In this document: positions 42,347 through 51,480 of the stretch, in pieces
Position numbering within the stretch: position 1 is the stretch's first letter
Layout: each line of letters begins with the position of its first letter
Assembly: GCF_023100845.1 (NCBI RefSeq)
Contig: NZ_CP095864.1
Span: 1,364,001 to 1,428,000, forward strand
DNA: 64,000 nt
Direction of reading: 5' to 3'
Source: Gordonia sp. PP30
GTDB taxonomy: Bacteria > Actinomycetota > Actinomycetes > Mycobacteriales > Mycobacteriaceae
Translations under genes and position numbers: made by a program
The notes under the pieces: model-generated
Databases searched by the model: none
What the model saw: the letters and a program-made list of their open reading frames with translations, nothing else
What the model was told of the DNA's origin: nothing

Positions 42347-43570
42347 TTGTTCGAGTGGTCCGACGAAGACCTGATGGTGCGCGACGCGGTGCGCGGGTTC
42401 ATCGACAAGGAGGTCCGGCCGCACGTCGACGAGCTGGAATCGGGGACGCTGCCGCCGTACGACATCACCCGGAAGATGCTCGCCGCGTTCGGGATGGACG
42501 CGCTCGCGGCGGAGAGCCTGCAGAAGGAGCTGGCCGCCGAGGAGGCTGGCGAGCAGCGGAAAGCGGGCGGTTCGACGTCGCTGGCGAACACGATGTTCCT
42601 GATCCTGAACATGGAGATGGCCGGGGTCAGTCTCGGCTTGATCGCCTCGCTGGGGGTGTCGATGGGGTTGACGGTCTCGACCATCCGCAGCCGCGGCACC
42701 CTCGCGCAGAAGCGGCGCTGGCTGCCGGGCCTGGTCACGATGGAGAAGGTCGGCGCGTGGGCGATCACCGAGCCGGACAGCGGTTCGGATGCGCTCGGTG
42801 GCATGAAGACCACGGTGCGGCGTGACGGCGACGATTACATCCTGAACGGCAACAAGACCTTCATCACCAACGGGCCGTACGCCGACACCCTGGTCGTCTT
42901 CGCCAAGCTCGATGAGGGTGACGGCACTCCGATACGTGAGCGCAAGGTGCTGACCTTCGTGCTGGACAGCGGCATGGACGGGCTGACCCAGGGACCGCCC
43001 TTCAAGAAGATGGGCATGATGAGCTCGCCCACCGGGGAACTGTTCTTCGACGACGTCCGCGTGTCCAGGGACCGGCTGCTCGGCGAGACCGAGGACACCG
43101 GCGCGGATCGCCGCGGCGGTGAGGGCGCGAAGGCAGGCTTCACCGCCGAACGCATCGGAATCGCGGCGCTCAGTCTGGGCATCATCAACGAGTGTCTGCG
43201 ACTGTGCGTGGACTACGCGCGGAGCCGCACGCTGTGGGGGAGCGAGATCGGCAGGTTCCAGCTGATCCAGCTCAAACTCGCCGAGATGGAGATCGCCCGG
43301 ATGAACGTGCAGAACATGCTGTTCACCGCGATCGAGGCGTCCGGGTCGGGGAAGCCGCCGACGCTCGCGCAGGCGTCGGCGATGAAGCTGTACTCCTCGC
43401 GCGCCGCCACCGAGGTGGCGATGGAGGCGGTGCAGCTGTTCGGCGGCAACGGCTACATGGCCGAGTACCGCGTCGAACAGCTGGCCCGCGACGCGAAGTC
43501 GCTGATGATCTACGCCGGTTCCAACGAGATCCAGGTGACCCACGTCGCCAAGGGGCTGCTCAACGACTGA
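42347..43570 (+). CDS. Acyl-CoA dehydrogenase
   Basis: A 407-residue FAD enzyme of the FadE type, introducing the trans-2 double bond in acyl-CoA. It contains WAITEPDSGSDA and FITNGPYAD, the family FAD/substrate segments, and IYAGSNEIQ at the C-terminus. The catalytic Glu of the usual YEGT site is Ala here. A Glu at residue 268 in the AERIGIAA segment occupies the isovaleryl-/long-chain-type alternative position. It starts at a TTG (42347) with a GGGAGG site 6 nt upstream. The last 11 bp overlap the convergent ligase gene. Confidence 0.88.
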   Translation: MFEWSDEDLMVRDAVRGFIDKEVRPHVDELESGTLPPYDITRKMLAAFGMDALAAESLQKELAAEEAGEQRKAGGSTSLANTMFLILNMEMAGVSLGLIASLGVSMGLTVSTIRSRGTLAQKRRWLPGLVTMEKVGAWAITEPDSGSDALGGMKTTVRRDGDDYILNGNKTFITNGPYADTLVVFAKLDEGDGTPIRERKVLTFVLDSGMDGLTQGPPFKKMGMMSSPTGELFFDDVRVSRDRLLGETEDTGADRRGGEGAKAGFTAERIGIAALSLGIINECLRLCVDYARSRTLWGSEIGRFQLIQLKLAEMEIARMNVQNMLFTAIEASGSGKPPTLAQASAMKLYSSRAATEVAMEAVQLFGGNGYMAEYRVEQLARDAKSLMIYAGSNEIQVTHVAKGLLND

Positions 43571-45086
43571 CCGCGGAGCCCGTGGTGCCGAACTCCTCGC
43601 GGAGGGCGCGCTTGAGCAGCTTGCCGGTGGCGTTGCGCGGGAGGACGTCGACGAACTCCACCCGCCGGGGAGCCTTGAACGCGGCGATCCGCGCCCGGCA
43701 GTGGGCGATCAGGTCGTCGGCGGAGGTGCTCGCTCCTTCGCGCAGGGTGACGATGGCGGTCACCGCCTCACCCCAGGTCTCGTCGGGGACACCGATCACG
43801 GCGACGTCGTCGACGTCGCCGTGCGCGAACAGCACCTGCTCCACCTCGATCGGGTAGACGTTCTCGCCGCCGGTGACGATCATGTCCTTCTTGCGGTCGA
43901 CGAGGGTGACGAAGCCGTCGGCGTCACGGCGGGCGAGATCGCCGGTGTGGAACCAGCCGCCGCGCTTCTCATGGGCGGTGACCGCCGGCAGTCCCCAGTA
44001 GCCGGCGAAGACGTTCGGCCCGGCGACCAGGAGTTCGCCGACCTCGCCGACGGGCACGTCGTGGTCGGCGTCGTCGACGATCCGGATGTCGACGTGCAGC
44101 ACGGGCCGCCCGACGGATCCGGCGTGGCTGCGGACGTACCGGGATTCCAGGACCGTCGCCGTCGGGGCGAGCTCGGTCATGCCGAAGCCCTCCATGAAGG
44201 TCAGGCCCCGGCTCTGATAGAAGTCGATGACCGGGAGGGGGCAGGGCGCACCGCCGCACAGCAGGCAGCGGAGGGCGGACAGGTCGTAGTCGCCGAAATC
44301 GGGGACCTTGGCCATCGCCGCCCACATGGCCGGGACCATGAAATGCACCGTCACCCGGTACTCGGCGAGGAGCCGAAGGGTCTGGCCCGGATCGAACGCC
44401 GGCGCGACCACGACGGTGCCACCGGCGTACAGCAGCGAGAGCACGAACAGCCCGAGTCCGCCGATGTGGAAATTCGGGGCGACGGCCAGCGATCGGTCCT
44501 TCGGGGTGACGCCCTCACCCGCGGTGATCATGTTGATGGCGTTCCACTCGAAATTGCCGTGCGTGAGCATGGCGCCCTTGGGCTTGCCGGTGGTGCCCGA
44601 GGTGTACATGATCATGGCGACGTCGTCGGGCCCCACCGGTTCCTCGTCGGCGAAGACCTCCTCGGGCCCGTCCAGCGCGTCCAGATGTGCGACCTCGACC
44701 GCCGGTGACGACGCCGCGGCGGCGTCGGCGGAATCGGCGGCGAGCTCGGCGAACATGTCGTCGTGCAGGAGCAGGGCGGGTGCGGCGTCGGAGATCAGGT
44801 AGCCGATCTCCGCCGGGCTCAGCCGGAAGTTGACCGGCACGGTGATCGCTCCCAGGCGCGCGACCGCGAAGATCGTCTCCAGTTGGGCCACCGAGTTCAG
44901 GCTGATGATCATCACCCGGTCGCCGCGGCGCACCCCGCGGGCCCGGAGCGCGGCGGCCCGCCGGGCACTCCGCGCGGCCAGCTCCGCGTAGGTGATCTCG
45001 GTGCCGTCGCCGGAGTCGATCAGGGCCAGTGCCGCGGGGGTCCGCTCGGCACGTCGGGTGATCCAGCTGGACAGTCCGGACATCAT
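43560..45086 (-). CDS. Acyl-CoA ligase (AMP-forming, FadD-like)
   Basis: A 508-residue ANL-superfamily enzyme that adenylates a fatty or aromatic acid and transfers it to CoA. Motifs are YTSGTTGKPKGA near residue 160, GDLARRDADGF with VDRKKDMI, and the catalytic lysine in NATGKLLKR near the end. The substrate pocket class is not readable. It is convergent with the acyl-CoA dehydrogenase; together they could perform the first two steps on the same acid. Confidence 0.92.
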   Translation of the reverse strand: MMSGLSSWITRRAERTPAALALIDSGDGTEITYAELAARSARRAAALRARGVRRGDRVMIISLNSVAQLETIFAVARLGAITVPVNFRLSPAEIGYLISDAAPALLLHDDMFAELAADSADAAAASSPAVEVAHLDALDGPEEVFADEEPVGPDDVAMIMYTSGTTGKPKGAMLTHGNFEWNAINMITAGEGVTPKDRSLAVAPNFHIGGLGLFVLSLLYAGGTVVVAPAFDPGQTLRLLAEYRVTVHFMVPAMWAAMAKVPDFGDYDLSALRCLLCGGAPCPLPVIDFYQSRGLTFMEGFGMTELAPTATVLESRYVRSHAGSVGRPVLHVDIRIVDDADHDVPVGEVGELLVAGPNVFAGYWGLPAVTAHEKRGGWFHTGDLARRDADGFVTLVDRKKDMIVTGGENVYPIEVEQVLFAHGDVDDVAVIGVPDETWGEAVTAIVTLREGASTSADDLIAHCRARIAAFKAPRRVEFVDVLPRNATGKLLKRALREEFGTTGSAVSR

Positions 45087-45141
45087 TCCGCCTCGCGTCT
45101 CGACACGCGACGCCAGACGGCGCCACCGATGCCGAATCTAA

Positions 45142-45172
45142 CGAACCCCGCACCGGAGTGGTGCGGGGTTCG
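45142..45172 (-). terminator. Strong hairpin between the monooxygenase and ligase genes
   Basis: A perfect 13-bp stem (CGAACCCCGCACC with GGTGCGGGGTTCG) and 5-nt loop sits 25 bp downstream of the monooxygenase stop on the minus strand and upstream of the ligase start. It is probably the terminator of the monooxygenase gene. Confidence 0.78.
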
Positions 45173-45196
45173 TGGGATCACTGCGGTGGTGCGGGG

Positions 45197-46711
45197 TCAG
45201 ACCGCGGCGGGCTCCCCGTCCAGGATCTCCGCAGGCACGACCCGCTCGTAGGCGAGGAACTCGTCGTCGACGGCACCGCGATCGAGCTGGCTGCGGTCGG
45301 CGTAGACGCTCATCGACATGGTCCACGGCTTGTCGACGCCCTGCCGGGGCAGGCCGGAGAGGGCGCGCTGGACGTAGCCGGCGCCGAAGTCGAGCAGCGG
45401 ACGGGTCTCCATGTCCGGCTTCGGGACCGCGCGGACGCTCGTGTAGCCGTGGGCGTCCATGTAGGTGAGCATCCGGCACCAGTACTGGCACAGCATGTCG
45501 ACCTTCAGGGTCCACGAGGAGTTGGTGTAGCCGATCGCGAAAGCGAGATTCGGCAGACCGGACAGCATGACGCCGCGGTAGGCGACGCAGTCGTTCAGTT
45601 CGACCGGCTCGCCGTCGACCGCGAGGTCCATGCCGCCGAACATCTGCAGATTCAGGCCGGTGGCGGTGACGATGATGTCGGCCTCCAGCTCGCGGCCGCT
45701 CTCCAGCAGGATGCCCTTCTCGGTGAAGGTGGCGATCCGGTCGGTCACGATCGACGCGTCGCCGCGCTTGAGAGCGGAGAACATGTCGCCGTCGGGCACC
45801 ACGCACAGCCGCTGATCCCACGGGTTGTACGGCGGGTTGAAGTGCGGATCCAGCGGGAAGTCCTTGCCGAGCATGGCCTTGTTGGTGCCGCGGATCACGG
45901 CGCGCATCGGCTTCGGGAAGCGCTGGCAGAGTTCGTACATCACGCGCTGCTGCAGGATGTTCTTCTCCCGCGACAGGCGGTACCCGCGCTCGGCGCCGAG
46001 GACCTTCTTGAAGGCGTTGGCGATGACGTCCTCGCGCGGCAGCGGGATCACGTAGGTGGGCGTGCGCTGGAGCATGGTGATGTGCTCGGCGTCGTCGGTC
46101 ATCGACGGGATCAGGGTGACGGCGGTGGCGCCGGAGCCGATCACGACCACGCGCTTGCCGCGGTAGTCCAGGTCCTCGGGCCAGTGCTGCGGGTGGACGA
46201 TCTGGCCGGTGAAGCGCTCGGCGCTCGGGAAGTCCGGGGTGAAGCCCTCGTCGTAGTTGTAGTAGCCGGTGCCGGCGAAGATCCACCGCGCCTTGATCAG
46301 TTCGGTGGTCCCGTCCTCACCCTTCTCGGTATCGGCGACGGCGACGTGCCACGCCTGATCCTCGGTGCTCCAGTCGGCGCCGATCGCCCGGCGGTGCAGG
46401 CGGATCTTCCCGGTCAGATCGTCGTCGTTGACGGCTTCCCGCAGGTAATCGAGGATCCGGTCGGCGTCGGCGATCGACTGGTTGTCGGTCCACGGCTTGA
46501 AGCCGAAGCCGAAGGTGTGCAGGTCGGAGTCGGACCGAATGCCCGGGTACTTGAACAGGTCCCAGGTGCCGCCGATGGTGTGTCGCGATTCCAGGATCTC
46601 GAACGAGCGCTCCGGATGCTCGGTGGTCAGGTAGTGCGCGGCGCCGATGCCGGAGATGCCGGCGCCGATGATCAGTACATCGAGGATTCCGGCGTTGGTG
46701 TCGGTGGTCAT
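45197..46711 (-). CDS. EthA-like Baeyer-Villiger flavin monooxygenase
   Basis: A 504-residue class B flavoprotein monooxygenase. FAD fold GAGISGIGAA is near residue 16, then GGTWDLFKYPGIRSDSD, the Baeyer-Villiger fingerprint FTGQIVHPQHWP near residue 165, and the NADPH fold GSGATAVTL. It converts ketones to esters or oxygenates sulfides. The sequence closely follows M. tuberculosis EthA along its length, as I recall it, though EthA is normally divergent from a TetR repressor (EthR), while here a PucR-type regulator takes that place. The start is the ATG at 46711. Confidence 0.9.
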   Translation of the reverse strand: MTTDTNAGILDVLIIGAGISGIGAAHYLTTEHPERSFEILESRHTIGGTWDLFKYPGIRSDSDLHTFGFGFKPWTDNQSIADADRILDYLREAVNDDDLTGKIRLHRRAIGADWSTEDQAWHVAVADTEKGEDGTTELIKARWIFAGTGYYNYDEGFTPDFPSAERFTGQIVHPQHWPEDLDYRGKRVVVIGSGATAVTLIPSMTDDAEHITMLQRTPTYVIPLPREDVIANAFKKVLGAERGYRLSREKNILQQRVMYELCQRFPKPMRAVIRGTNKAMLGKDFPLDPHFNPPYNPWDQRLCVVPDGDMFSALKRGDASIVTDRIATFTEKGILLESGRELEADIIVTATGLNLQMFGGMDLAVDGEPVELNDCVAYRGVMLSGLPNLAFAIGYTNSSWTLKVDMLCQYWCRMLTYMDAHGYTSVRAVPKPDMETRPLLDFGAGYVQRALSGLPRQGVDKPWTMSMSVYADRSQLDRGAVDDEFLAYERVVPAEILDGEPAAV

Positions 46712-46814
46712 GCGAGTCCGTTCGTTAGGGCGGGCGGCTGGGCGACGCCGGGTGCGTCACCGTTATGTATCAATGATCGTTGGTAACAATGCCGCCTGGC
46801 AAGAGTGAATCGCA

Positions 46815-46843
46815 CCAAATTGTGCTCCAAATTGGTGCACAAT
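46815..46843. promoter_or_regulatory. Operator: 25-bp near-perfect palindrome and direct repeat
   Basis: ATTGTGC (46819-46825) pairs with GCACAAT (46837-46843), and inside it CCAA pairs with TTGG, with a single mismatched pair (T/T). The unit CCAAATTG is also directly repeated at 46815-46822 and 46827-46834. It lies 8 bp before the regulator's GTG and between the two divergent genes. Confidence 0.78.
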
Positions 46844-46850
46844 CAATCAC

Positions 46851-48062
46851 GTGCTCGATGAACCGGTGGAACCCGAGATCGCCGAACTGATCCGGCGGGG
46901 CGTTCAGGTGGTCCTCGCCGCACCGCCGGAATGGGCGCAGGCGCTCGACGAGAGCGTGCTCCAGGGCACCGGGATGGACGTGGTCGCCGAAGATCCCGAG
47001 CTCCTCGGCATCGCGATGGCCACCTCCACGGCGAACATCGAGCACTGGGCGGCGGCGAATCTCGCCGCGCCCGGCCTGCGCGTCAGCGTCCGGGCCAGCG
47101 AAGACACGGAGATCTTCGTCCGCGATCTGGTGCGCCGGGGCATGGATGCGACCGCGCTCGACGCGTTCCGGACCTCGCAGAACGTCGCGTGGCAGCTGTG
47201 GATGCAGATCTGCTTCGCCCTCACCGACGACCGGGACCTCCTGCGGCGGCTACTCGAGGTCACCTCGACGTCGATCGCCACCTACATCGACGACACCGTG
47301 CGTTCGCTGGCCGAGATGATCGACGTCGCCCGCGCCGAACTCGCCGGTGACACCCACGCGCAACGACGCGCCGCGGTGGCGCTGATCCTCGAGGGGGCGC
47401 CCGTCTCCGACGCGCGGGCCCATGCGCAGCTCGGCTACCGGCTCGACGGCCCGCAGCTGGCCGCGGTGATCTCCGGCGGCCCGCGGGTCTCGGCCGATCA
47501 CCTGGAGTCGGCGTGCGAGGCGATCATGCAGGCCGGCGGCATCGCGCGGCGCCTGGTGGTTCTCGCCGGCGTCTCGCAGCTGTGGGTGTGGTTCCCCGCC
47601 GTCGACGTCGATCCGGGCCCGGCGGTGCGCAGCCACGGTGACGTGCACATCGCGCTGGGTGCCCCCGGGGAGGGGCGGGAAGGCTTCCGGCGCAGCCACT
47701 TTCAGGCACTGACCGCGCACCGCATTCTGCAGCGGGCGGGCGGGGACCGGCGTACCGCGCGGTATGACGAGGTCCGGATGATCGACGCGCTGAGCGACGA
47801 CGAGGAGAAGGTGACCGACTTCGTCACCGCCACCCTCGGCGATCTGCTCGACGCCGACCCGGAGGTCGCCGAGTGTCTGCGGGTCTGGTTCACCCAGCAG
47901 TGCAACGCGAGCGCGACCGCCGCGCGCCTGTACACGCACCGCAACACGGTCGTGCGCCGGCTGGCCCGGGCTGAAGAACTCCTCCCGATCCCGCTGGCCG
48001 ACAACGCGATCGCCGTCGCCGCGGCGCTGGAGGTGCGCCACTGGCGGGGTTCGCCGGGGTGA
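46851..48062 (+). CDS. PucR/CdaR-type transcriptional regulator
   Basis: A 403-residue regulator with the C-terminal PucR-family helix-turn-helix: a VWFTQQCNASATAARLYTH segment followed by RNTVVRRLARAEEL. The middle ~200 residues form the GGDEF-like/CdaR sensor region. GTG start at 46851, preceded by the operator. It is divergent from the EthA-like monooxygenase (139 bp) and very probably controls it. The inducer is unknown. Confidence 0.85.
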   Translation: MLDEPVEPEIAELIRRGVQVVLAAPPEWAQALDESVLQGTGMDVVAEDPELLGIAMATSTANIEHWAAANLAAPGLRVSVRASEDTEIFVRDLVRRGMDATALDAFRTSQNVAWQLWMQICFALTDDRDLLRRLLEVTSTSIATYIDDTVRSLAEMIDVARAELAGDTHAQRRAAVALILEGAPVSDARAHAQLGYRLDGPQLAAVISGGPRVSADHLESACEAIMQAGGIARRLVVLAGVSQLWVWFPAVDVDPGPAVRSHGDVHIALGAPGEGREGFRRSHFQALTAHRILQRAGGDRRTARYDEVRMIDALSDDEEKVTDFVTATLGDLLDADPEVAECLRVWFTQQCNASATAARLYTHRNTVVRRLARAEELLPIPLADNAIAVAAALEVRHWRGSPG

Positions 48063-48405
48063 GTCCGCATCGGCCGGTCCGCGGCGCCCCGGGGGCGGGC
48101 GCTTCGGGGAGTGCAGGCTTGACCGTACCGTGGCGTATCCGGCTCGATTCCTCGGAGTGATCCCGATTCGCGCAGGTCGGGGTGACTTCCAGCGGAGGCT
48201 ACGTCACGGTCAGGTCAGCGAGTCAGGCGTCCTTGTTGCGGCCGTGTTCGGACGTCTGGTCCACCGTTGATGGAGTGACGCCCGGGCCGCTACCGAGAGT
48301 CGTTGTTCTTCACCATCTGCTGCGGACAACGGGGATCCATACCTTCCGTCGGTGGGAACCTCGCCCGGCGGTGGCCGATTCGCAGTGGTGGGCGAGGGCA
48401 CGGCA
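48063..48405. other. Intergenic stretch without a recognised gene
   Basis: The ~343 bp between the PucR-type gene and the end of prpR (convergent) have a slightly lower GC content and different codon texture from flanking genes. Short open frames exist on both strands, but none has a convincing RBS or protein similarity. I see no tRNA, inverted repeat ends or transposase signature. It may be a decayed insertion. Confidence 0.5.
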
Positions 48406-49857
48406 TCAGGGGGCGGGGCGGTAGGGGAGGGCGTCGCTGATGTGTTCGTCGACGTCGATGGCGCGGCCCAGGAGGGGGAAGGCGCGCTGCGGACAGGTCG
48501 GGCGTGGGCAGACCTTGCAGCCGGCACCGATCGGGACCACCGTCCGTTCTTCGCGCAGGTCCACCCCGGTGGCGTAGACCAGTTCGTCGGCGTGGGAGAG
48601 GTCGCAGCCCAGGCCGACGGCGAAGTTCGAGGGTGTCGCCAGGTGGCCGCGCTGCATCGGGTCGGTGGTGCGCGCGAGCCAGAAGTAGGTACGGCCGTCG
48701 GGCATCTCGGACACCTGGGTGTGGACGCGGCCGGGCATCGAGAAGGCGTCGTGCACCACCCACAGCGGGCAGCTGCCGCCGACCCGGGAGAAGTGGAAGG
48801 CGGTGGCGGACTGGCGTTTCGAGATGTTCCCGGCCTTGTCGACCCGGACGAAGATGAACGGGATTCCGCGATCACCCGGCCGTTGCAGCGTCGACAGGCG
48901 GTGGCAGACGGTCTCGAAGCCGACCTCGAAGTCGCGGCTGAGCAGGTCGACGTCGTAGCGCACCCGGCGGGCGGCGGCGGCGAACTGGGTGTACGGGAGC
49001 AGCAGGGCGCCGGCGAAGTAGTTGGCGAGGCCGGTGCGCGCGACCGGGACCGAGCCGGGGTCAAGCTGATCTCCGGCGTCGTCGATCAGCCGGTCGATCA
49101 GGTCCCGCTGGCTGAGCAGGGCGAGCTGCGTGGCGAGCTGGAAGGCGCGCTGGCCCGGGGTGAGGCGCCGGGCGAGGGTCACCGTGGCCGTCACCGGGTC
49201 GTACCGGCGCTTGGGCACCGCGCCGTTCGGCCCGCTCTCCGCGGTGGGATCGGTCGGTGCGGCGCGGCTGATCCGGACACTGATCCCGTAGTCGGCATCC
49301 AGGACCCGGGCCAGCTGCAGATCGAGCCCGCCGACATGCAGACCGGCGCTCTCGAAGAGCGCCTCGGCCGCGTCGTCGAGTTCCGCGATGTGGTTGCGGC
49401 GGTCGTAGAAGTAGTCGCGGACCTGCTCGAACGGGGTGCCGGCGGCGGCCAGATCGTCGTACGGAACATCGGTGACGTTCCCGCGCTGGCTCTCCAGTTC
49501 GCCGGTCGCGGCGGTGAGCCGCCGGTGCAGGGTGACCAGGGTGCGGCCGACGCCGGGCATCCGGGATACGAGTTCGGTGATCTCGGCCGGTGGCAACGAC
49601 CCGTCGCCGTGGGCGAGCAGCACGTCGGCGAGGTCGGCGGTGAGCCGCGCGTCGGGGTCGGCGGCGAAGAAGTCGGGGGCGAGGTCGAACTCGCGGGTGA
49701 GTCGCAGGAGGACCGGGACGGTGATCGGGCGGGCGTCGTTCTCCAGCTGATTCACGTAGCTGGTCGACAGATCGAGCCGGCGGGCGAGGGCGGCCTGCGA
49801 GATGCCGCGGTCGTCGCGGAGTCGCCGCAGCCGCGCGCCCACGTACGTCTTCGCCAT
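48406..49857 (-). CDS. prpR: PrpR/RamB-type XRE regulator of propionate metabolism
   Basis: A 483-residue regulator. Residues ~8-62 are an XRE helix-turn-helix (GISQAALARRLDLSTSYVNQLE); the rest is the short-chain fatty acyl regulator domain (DUF2083). Four cysteines near the C-terminus (GLGC, CKVC and a single C in RPTC) match the iron-sulfur/CoA-sensing part described for M. tuberculosis PrpR. The start is the ATG at 49857; the open frame extends to 49947, but the extension lacks HTH similarity. It is divergent from prpDBC, as in mycobacteria, and activates it on propionyl-CoA. Confidence 0.92.
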   Translation of the reverse strand: MAKTYVGARLRRLRDDRGISQAALARRLDLSTSYVNQLENDARPITVPVLLRLTREFDLAPDFFAADPDARLTADLADVLLAHGDGSLPPAEITELVSRMPGVGRTLVTLHRRLTAATGELESQRGNVTDVPYDDLAAAGTPFEQVRDYFYDRRNHIAELDDAAEALFESAGLHVGGLDLQLARVLDADYGISVRISRAAPTDPTAESGPNGAVPKRRYDPVTATVTLARRLTPGQRAFQLATQLALLSQRDLIDRLIDDAGDQLDPGSVPVARTGLANYFAGALLLPYTQFAAAARRVRYDVDLLSRDFEVGFETVCHRLSTLQRPGDRGIPFIFVRVDKAGNISKRQSATAFHFSRVGGSCPLWVVHDAFSMPGRVHTQVSEMPDGRTYFWLARTTDPMQRGHLATPSNFAVGLGCDLSHADELVYATGVDLREERTVVPIGAGCKVCPRPTCPQRAFPLLGRAIDVDEHISDALPYRPAP

Positions 49858-49890
49858 GACGGTCAGTCTACCCGCCGGAGCGTCCGCAAA

Positions 49891-49922
49891 GTTCGCAGAA
49901 TCGGTCTTTGACGTTCGCAGAA
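49891..49922. promoter_or_regulatory. Direct repeat GTTCGCAGAA in the prpR/prpD intergenic region
   Basis: Two exact 10-bp copies (49891-49900 and 49913-49922), 22 bp apart (two helical turns). They contain the CGCA core resembling the TTTGC/GCAAA sites of RamB/PrpR regulators. They lie 55-86 bp before prpD, a suitable activator position. Confidence 0.68.
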
Positions 49923-49976
49923 ATACGCATTTGCCAGGTCTTTTCATCGCGTGGACGGTCTGCGTACGGTGCGAAC

Positions 49977-51479
49977 ATGATCAATCACGAGGTGTACACG
50001 CGTCGCAGTTCCGAGGTCTTCCCCAAGGAGGACCACCTGGCCTACAAGATCGCTCAGATCGCCGTCGATCCGGTGGAGGTCCCGGCCGAGACGGCCGAGA
50101 TGATCGTCAACCGGATCATCGACAACGCCGCGGTGAGCGCGGCCTCGGTGGCCCGCCGCCCGGTCACCAGCGCCCGTCGCCAGGCCCAGACCCGGCCGAT
50201 CACCAGCGGTTCCGGCGTCTTCGGTATCGACGGTGAGTACGCGCCGGAGTGGGCCGCCTGGGCCAACGGCGTCGCGGTCCGCGAGCTCGACTTCCACGAC
50301 ACCTTCCTGGCCGCCGAGTACAGCCACCCGGGTGACAACATCCCCGCGCTCGTCGCCGTCGGCCAGCGCGTCGGCGCCAGCGGCCACGACCTGATCCGCG
50401 GCCTGGCCACCGCGTACGAGGTCCAGGTGGACCTGGTGAAGGGCATCTGCCTGCACGAGCACAAGATCGACCACGTGGCACACCTCGGCCCGTCGGTCGC
50501 CGCCGGTCTGGGCACCATGCTCGGCCTCGAGATCGACACCATCTACCAGGCCGTCGGCCAGGCGCTGCACCTCACCACCGCCACCCGCCAGTCGCGCAAG
50601 GGCGAGATCTCCAGCTGGAAGGCCTACGCCCCGGCGCACGCCGGCAAGATCGCCGTCGAGGCCGTCGACCGAGCCATGCGCGGCGAGGGCGCGCCGTCGC
50701 CCATCTGGGAGGGCGAGGACGGCGTGATCGCGTGGCTGCTCGGCGGCCCGGACGCCCGCTACACCGTGCCGCTGCCCGGCCCGGGCGAGGCCAAGCGCGG
50801 CATCCTGGACACCTACACCAAGGAGCACTCGGCCGAGTACCAGAGCCAGGCGCCGATCGACCTCGCGCGCCGGATGCGCGAGCGGGTCGGCAACACCGAC
50901 GACGTCGAGTCGATCGTGCTGCACACCAGCCACCACACCCACTACGTGATCGGCACCGGCTCGGGCGACCCGCAGAAGTTCGACCCGAAGGCCAGCCGCG
51001 AGACCCTCGATCACTCGGTCATGTACATCTTCGCCGTCGCGCTGCAGGACGGCGACTGGGATCACGAGCGCTCGTACGCGCCGGAGCGGGCGGCCCGCCC
51101 GGACACCGTCGAACTGTGGAAGAAGATCTCCACCGTCGAGGACCCGGAGTGGACTCGCCGTTACCACTCGACCGACCCGAACGAGAAGGCCTTCGGCGCC
51201 CGCGCCGTGATCACCATGAAGAACGGCGACGTGATCGTCGACGAGCTGGCCGTCGCCGACGCCCACCCGCTCGGTGCCCGGCCGTTCGCGCGGCCGCAGT
51301 ACCTGAACAAGTTCGCGCGGATGGCGCAGGGCGTCGTCGACGCGGCCGAGCAGGAGCGCTTCACCGCGGCGGCCGAGGGCCTGGCCGGTATCCCGGCCGG
51401 CGGCCTGGGTGCGCTGAACGTGCGTGTGCTCGATGAGGTGCTGGCTTCGGCGCCGGCCACCGGGGAAGGAATCCTCTGA
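49977..51479 (+). CDS. prpD: 2-Methylcitrate dehydratase
   Basis: A 500-residue MmgE/PrpD-family enzyme dehydrating 2-methylcitrate to 2-methylaconitate. It has the family's [19 protein letters not shown] segment near residue 105 and a [13 protein letters not shown] stretch. The ATG at 49977 lacks a strong RBS. Downstream prpB starts 1 bp after the stop. Second step of the methylcitrate cycle. Confidence 0.95.
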   Translation: MINHEVYTRRSSEVFPKEDHLAYKIAQIAVDPVEVPAETAEMIVNRIIDNAAVSAASVARRPVTSARRQAQTRPITSGSGVFGIDGEYAPEWAAWANGVAVRELDFHDTFLAAEYSHPGDNIPALVAVGQRVGASGHDLIRGLATAYEVQVDLVKGICLHEHKIDHVAHLGPSVAAGLGTMLGLEIDTIYQAVGQALHLTTATRQSRKGEISSWKAYAPAHAGKIAVEAVDRAMRGEGAPSPIWEGEDGVIAWLLGGPDARYTVPLPGPGEAKRGILDTYTKEHSAEYQSQAPIDLARRMRERVGNTDDVESIVLHTSHHTHYVIGTGSGDPQKFDPKASRETLDHSVMYIFAVALQDGDWDHERSYAPERAARPDTVELWKKISTVEDPEWTRRYHSTDPNEKAFGARAVITMKNGDVIVDELAVADAHPLGARPFARPQYLNKFARMAQGVVDAAEQERFTAAAEGLAGIPAGGLGALNVRVLDEVLASAPATGEGIL

Positions 51480-51480
51480 C

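Noticed and set aside
46851..48062. TetR-type EthR partner for the EthA-like gene
   Set aside because: The protein is 403 residues with a C-terminal PucR-type helix-turn-helix; no TetR-like N-terminal HTH is present.
48063..48405. Possible transposase or small-gene remnant between the PucR-type gene and prpR
   Set aside because: Short open frames only, with no motif, no terminal repeats and no RBS, so I kept it as an unexplained intergenic stretch.
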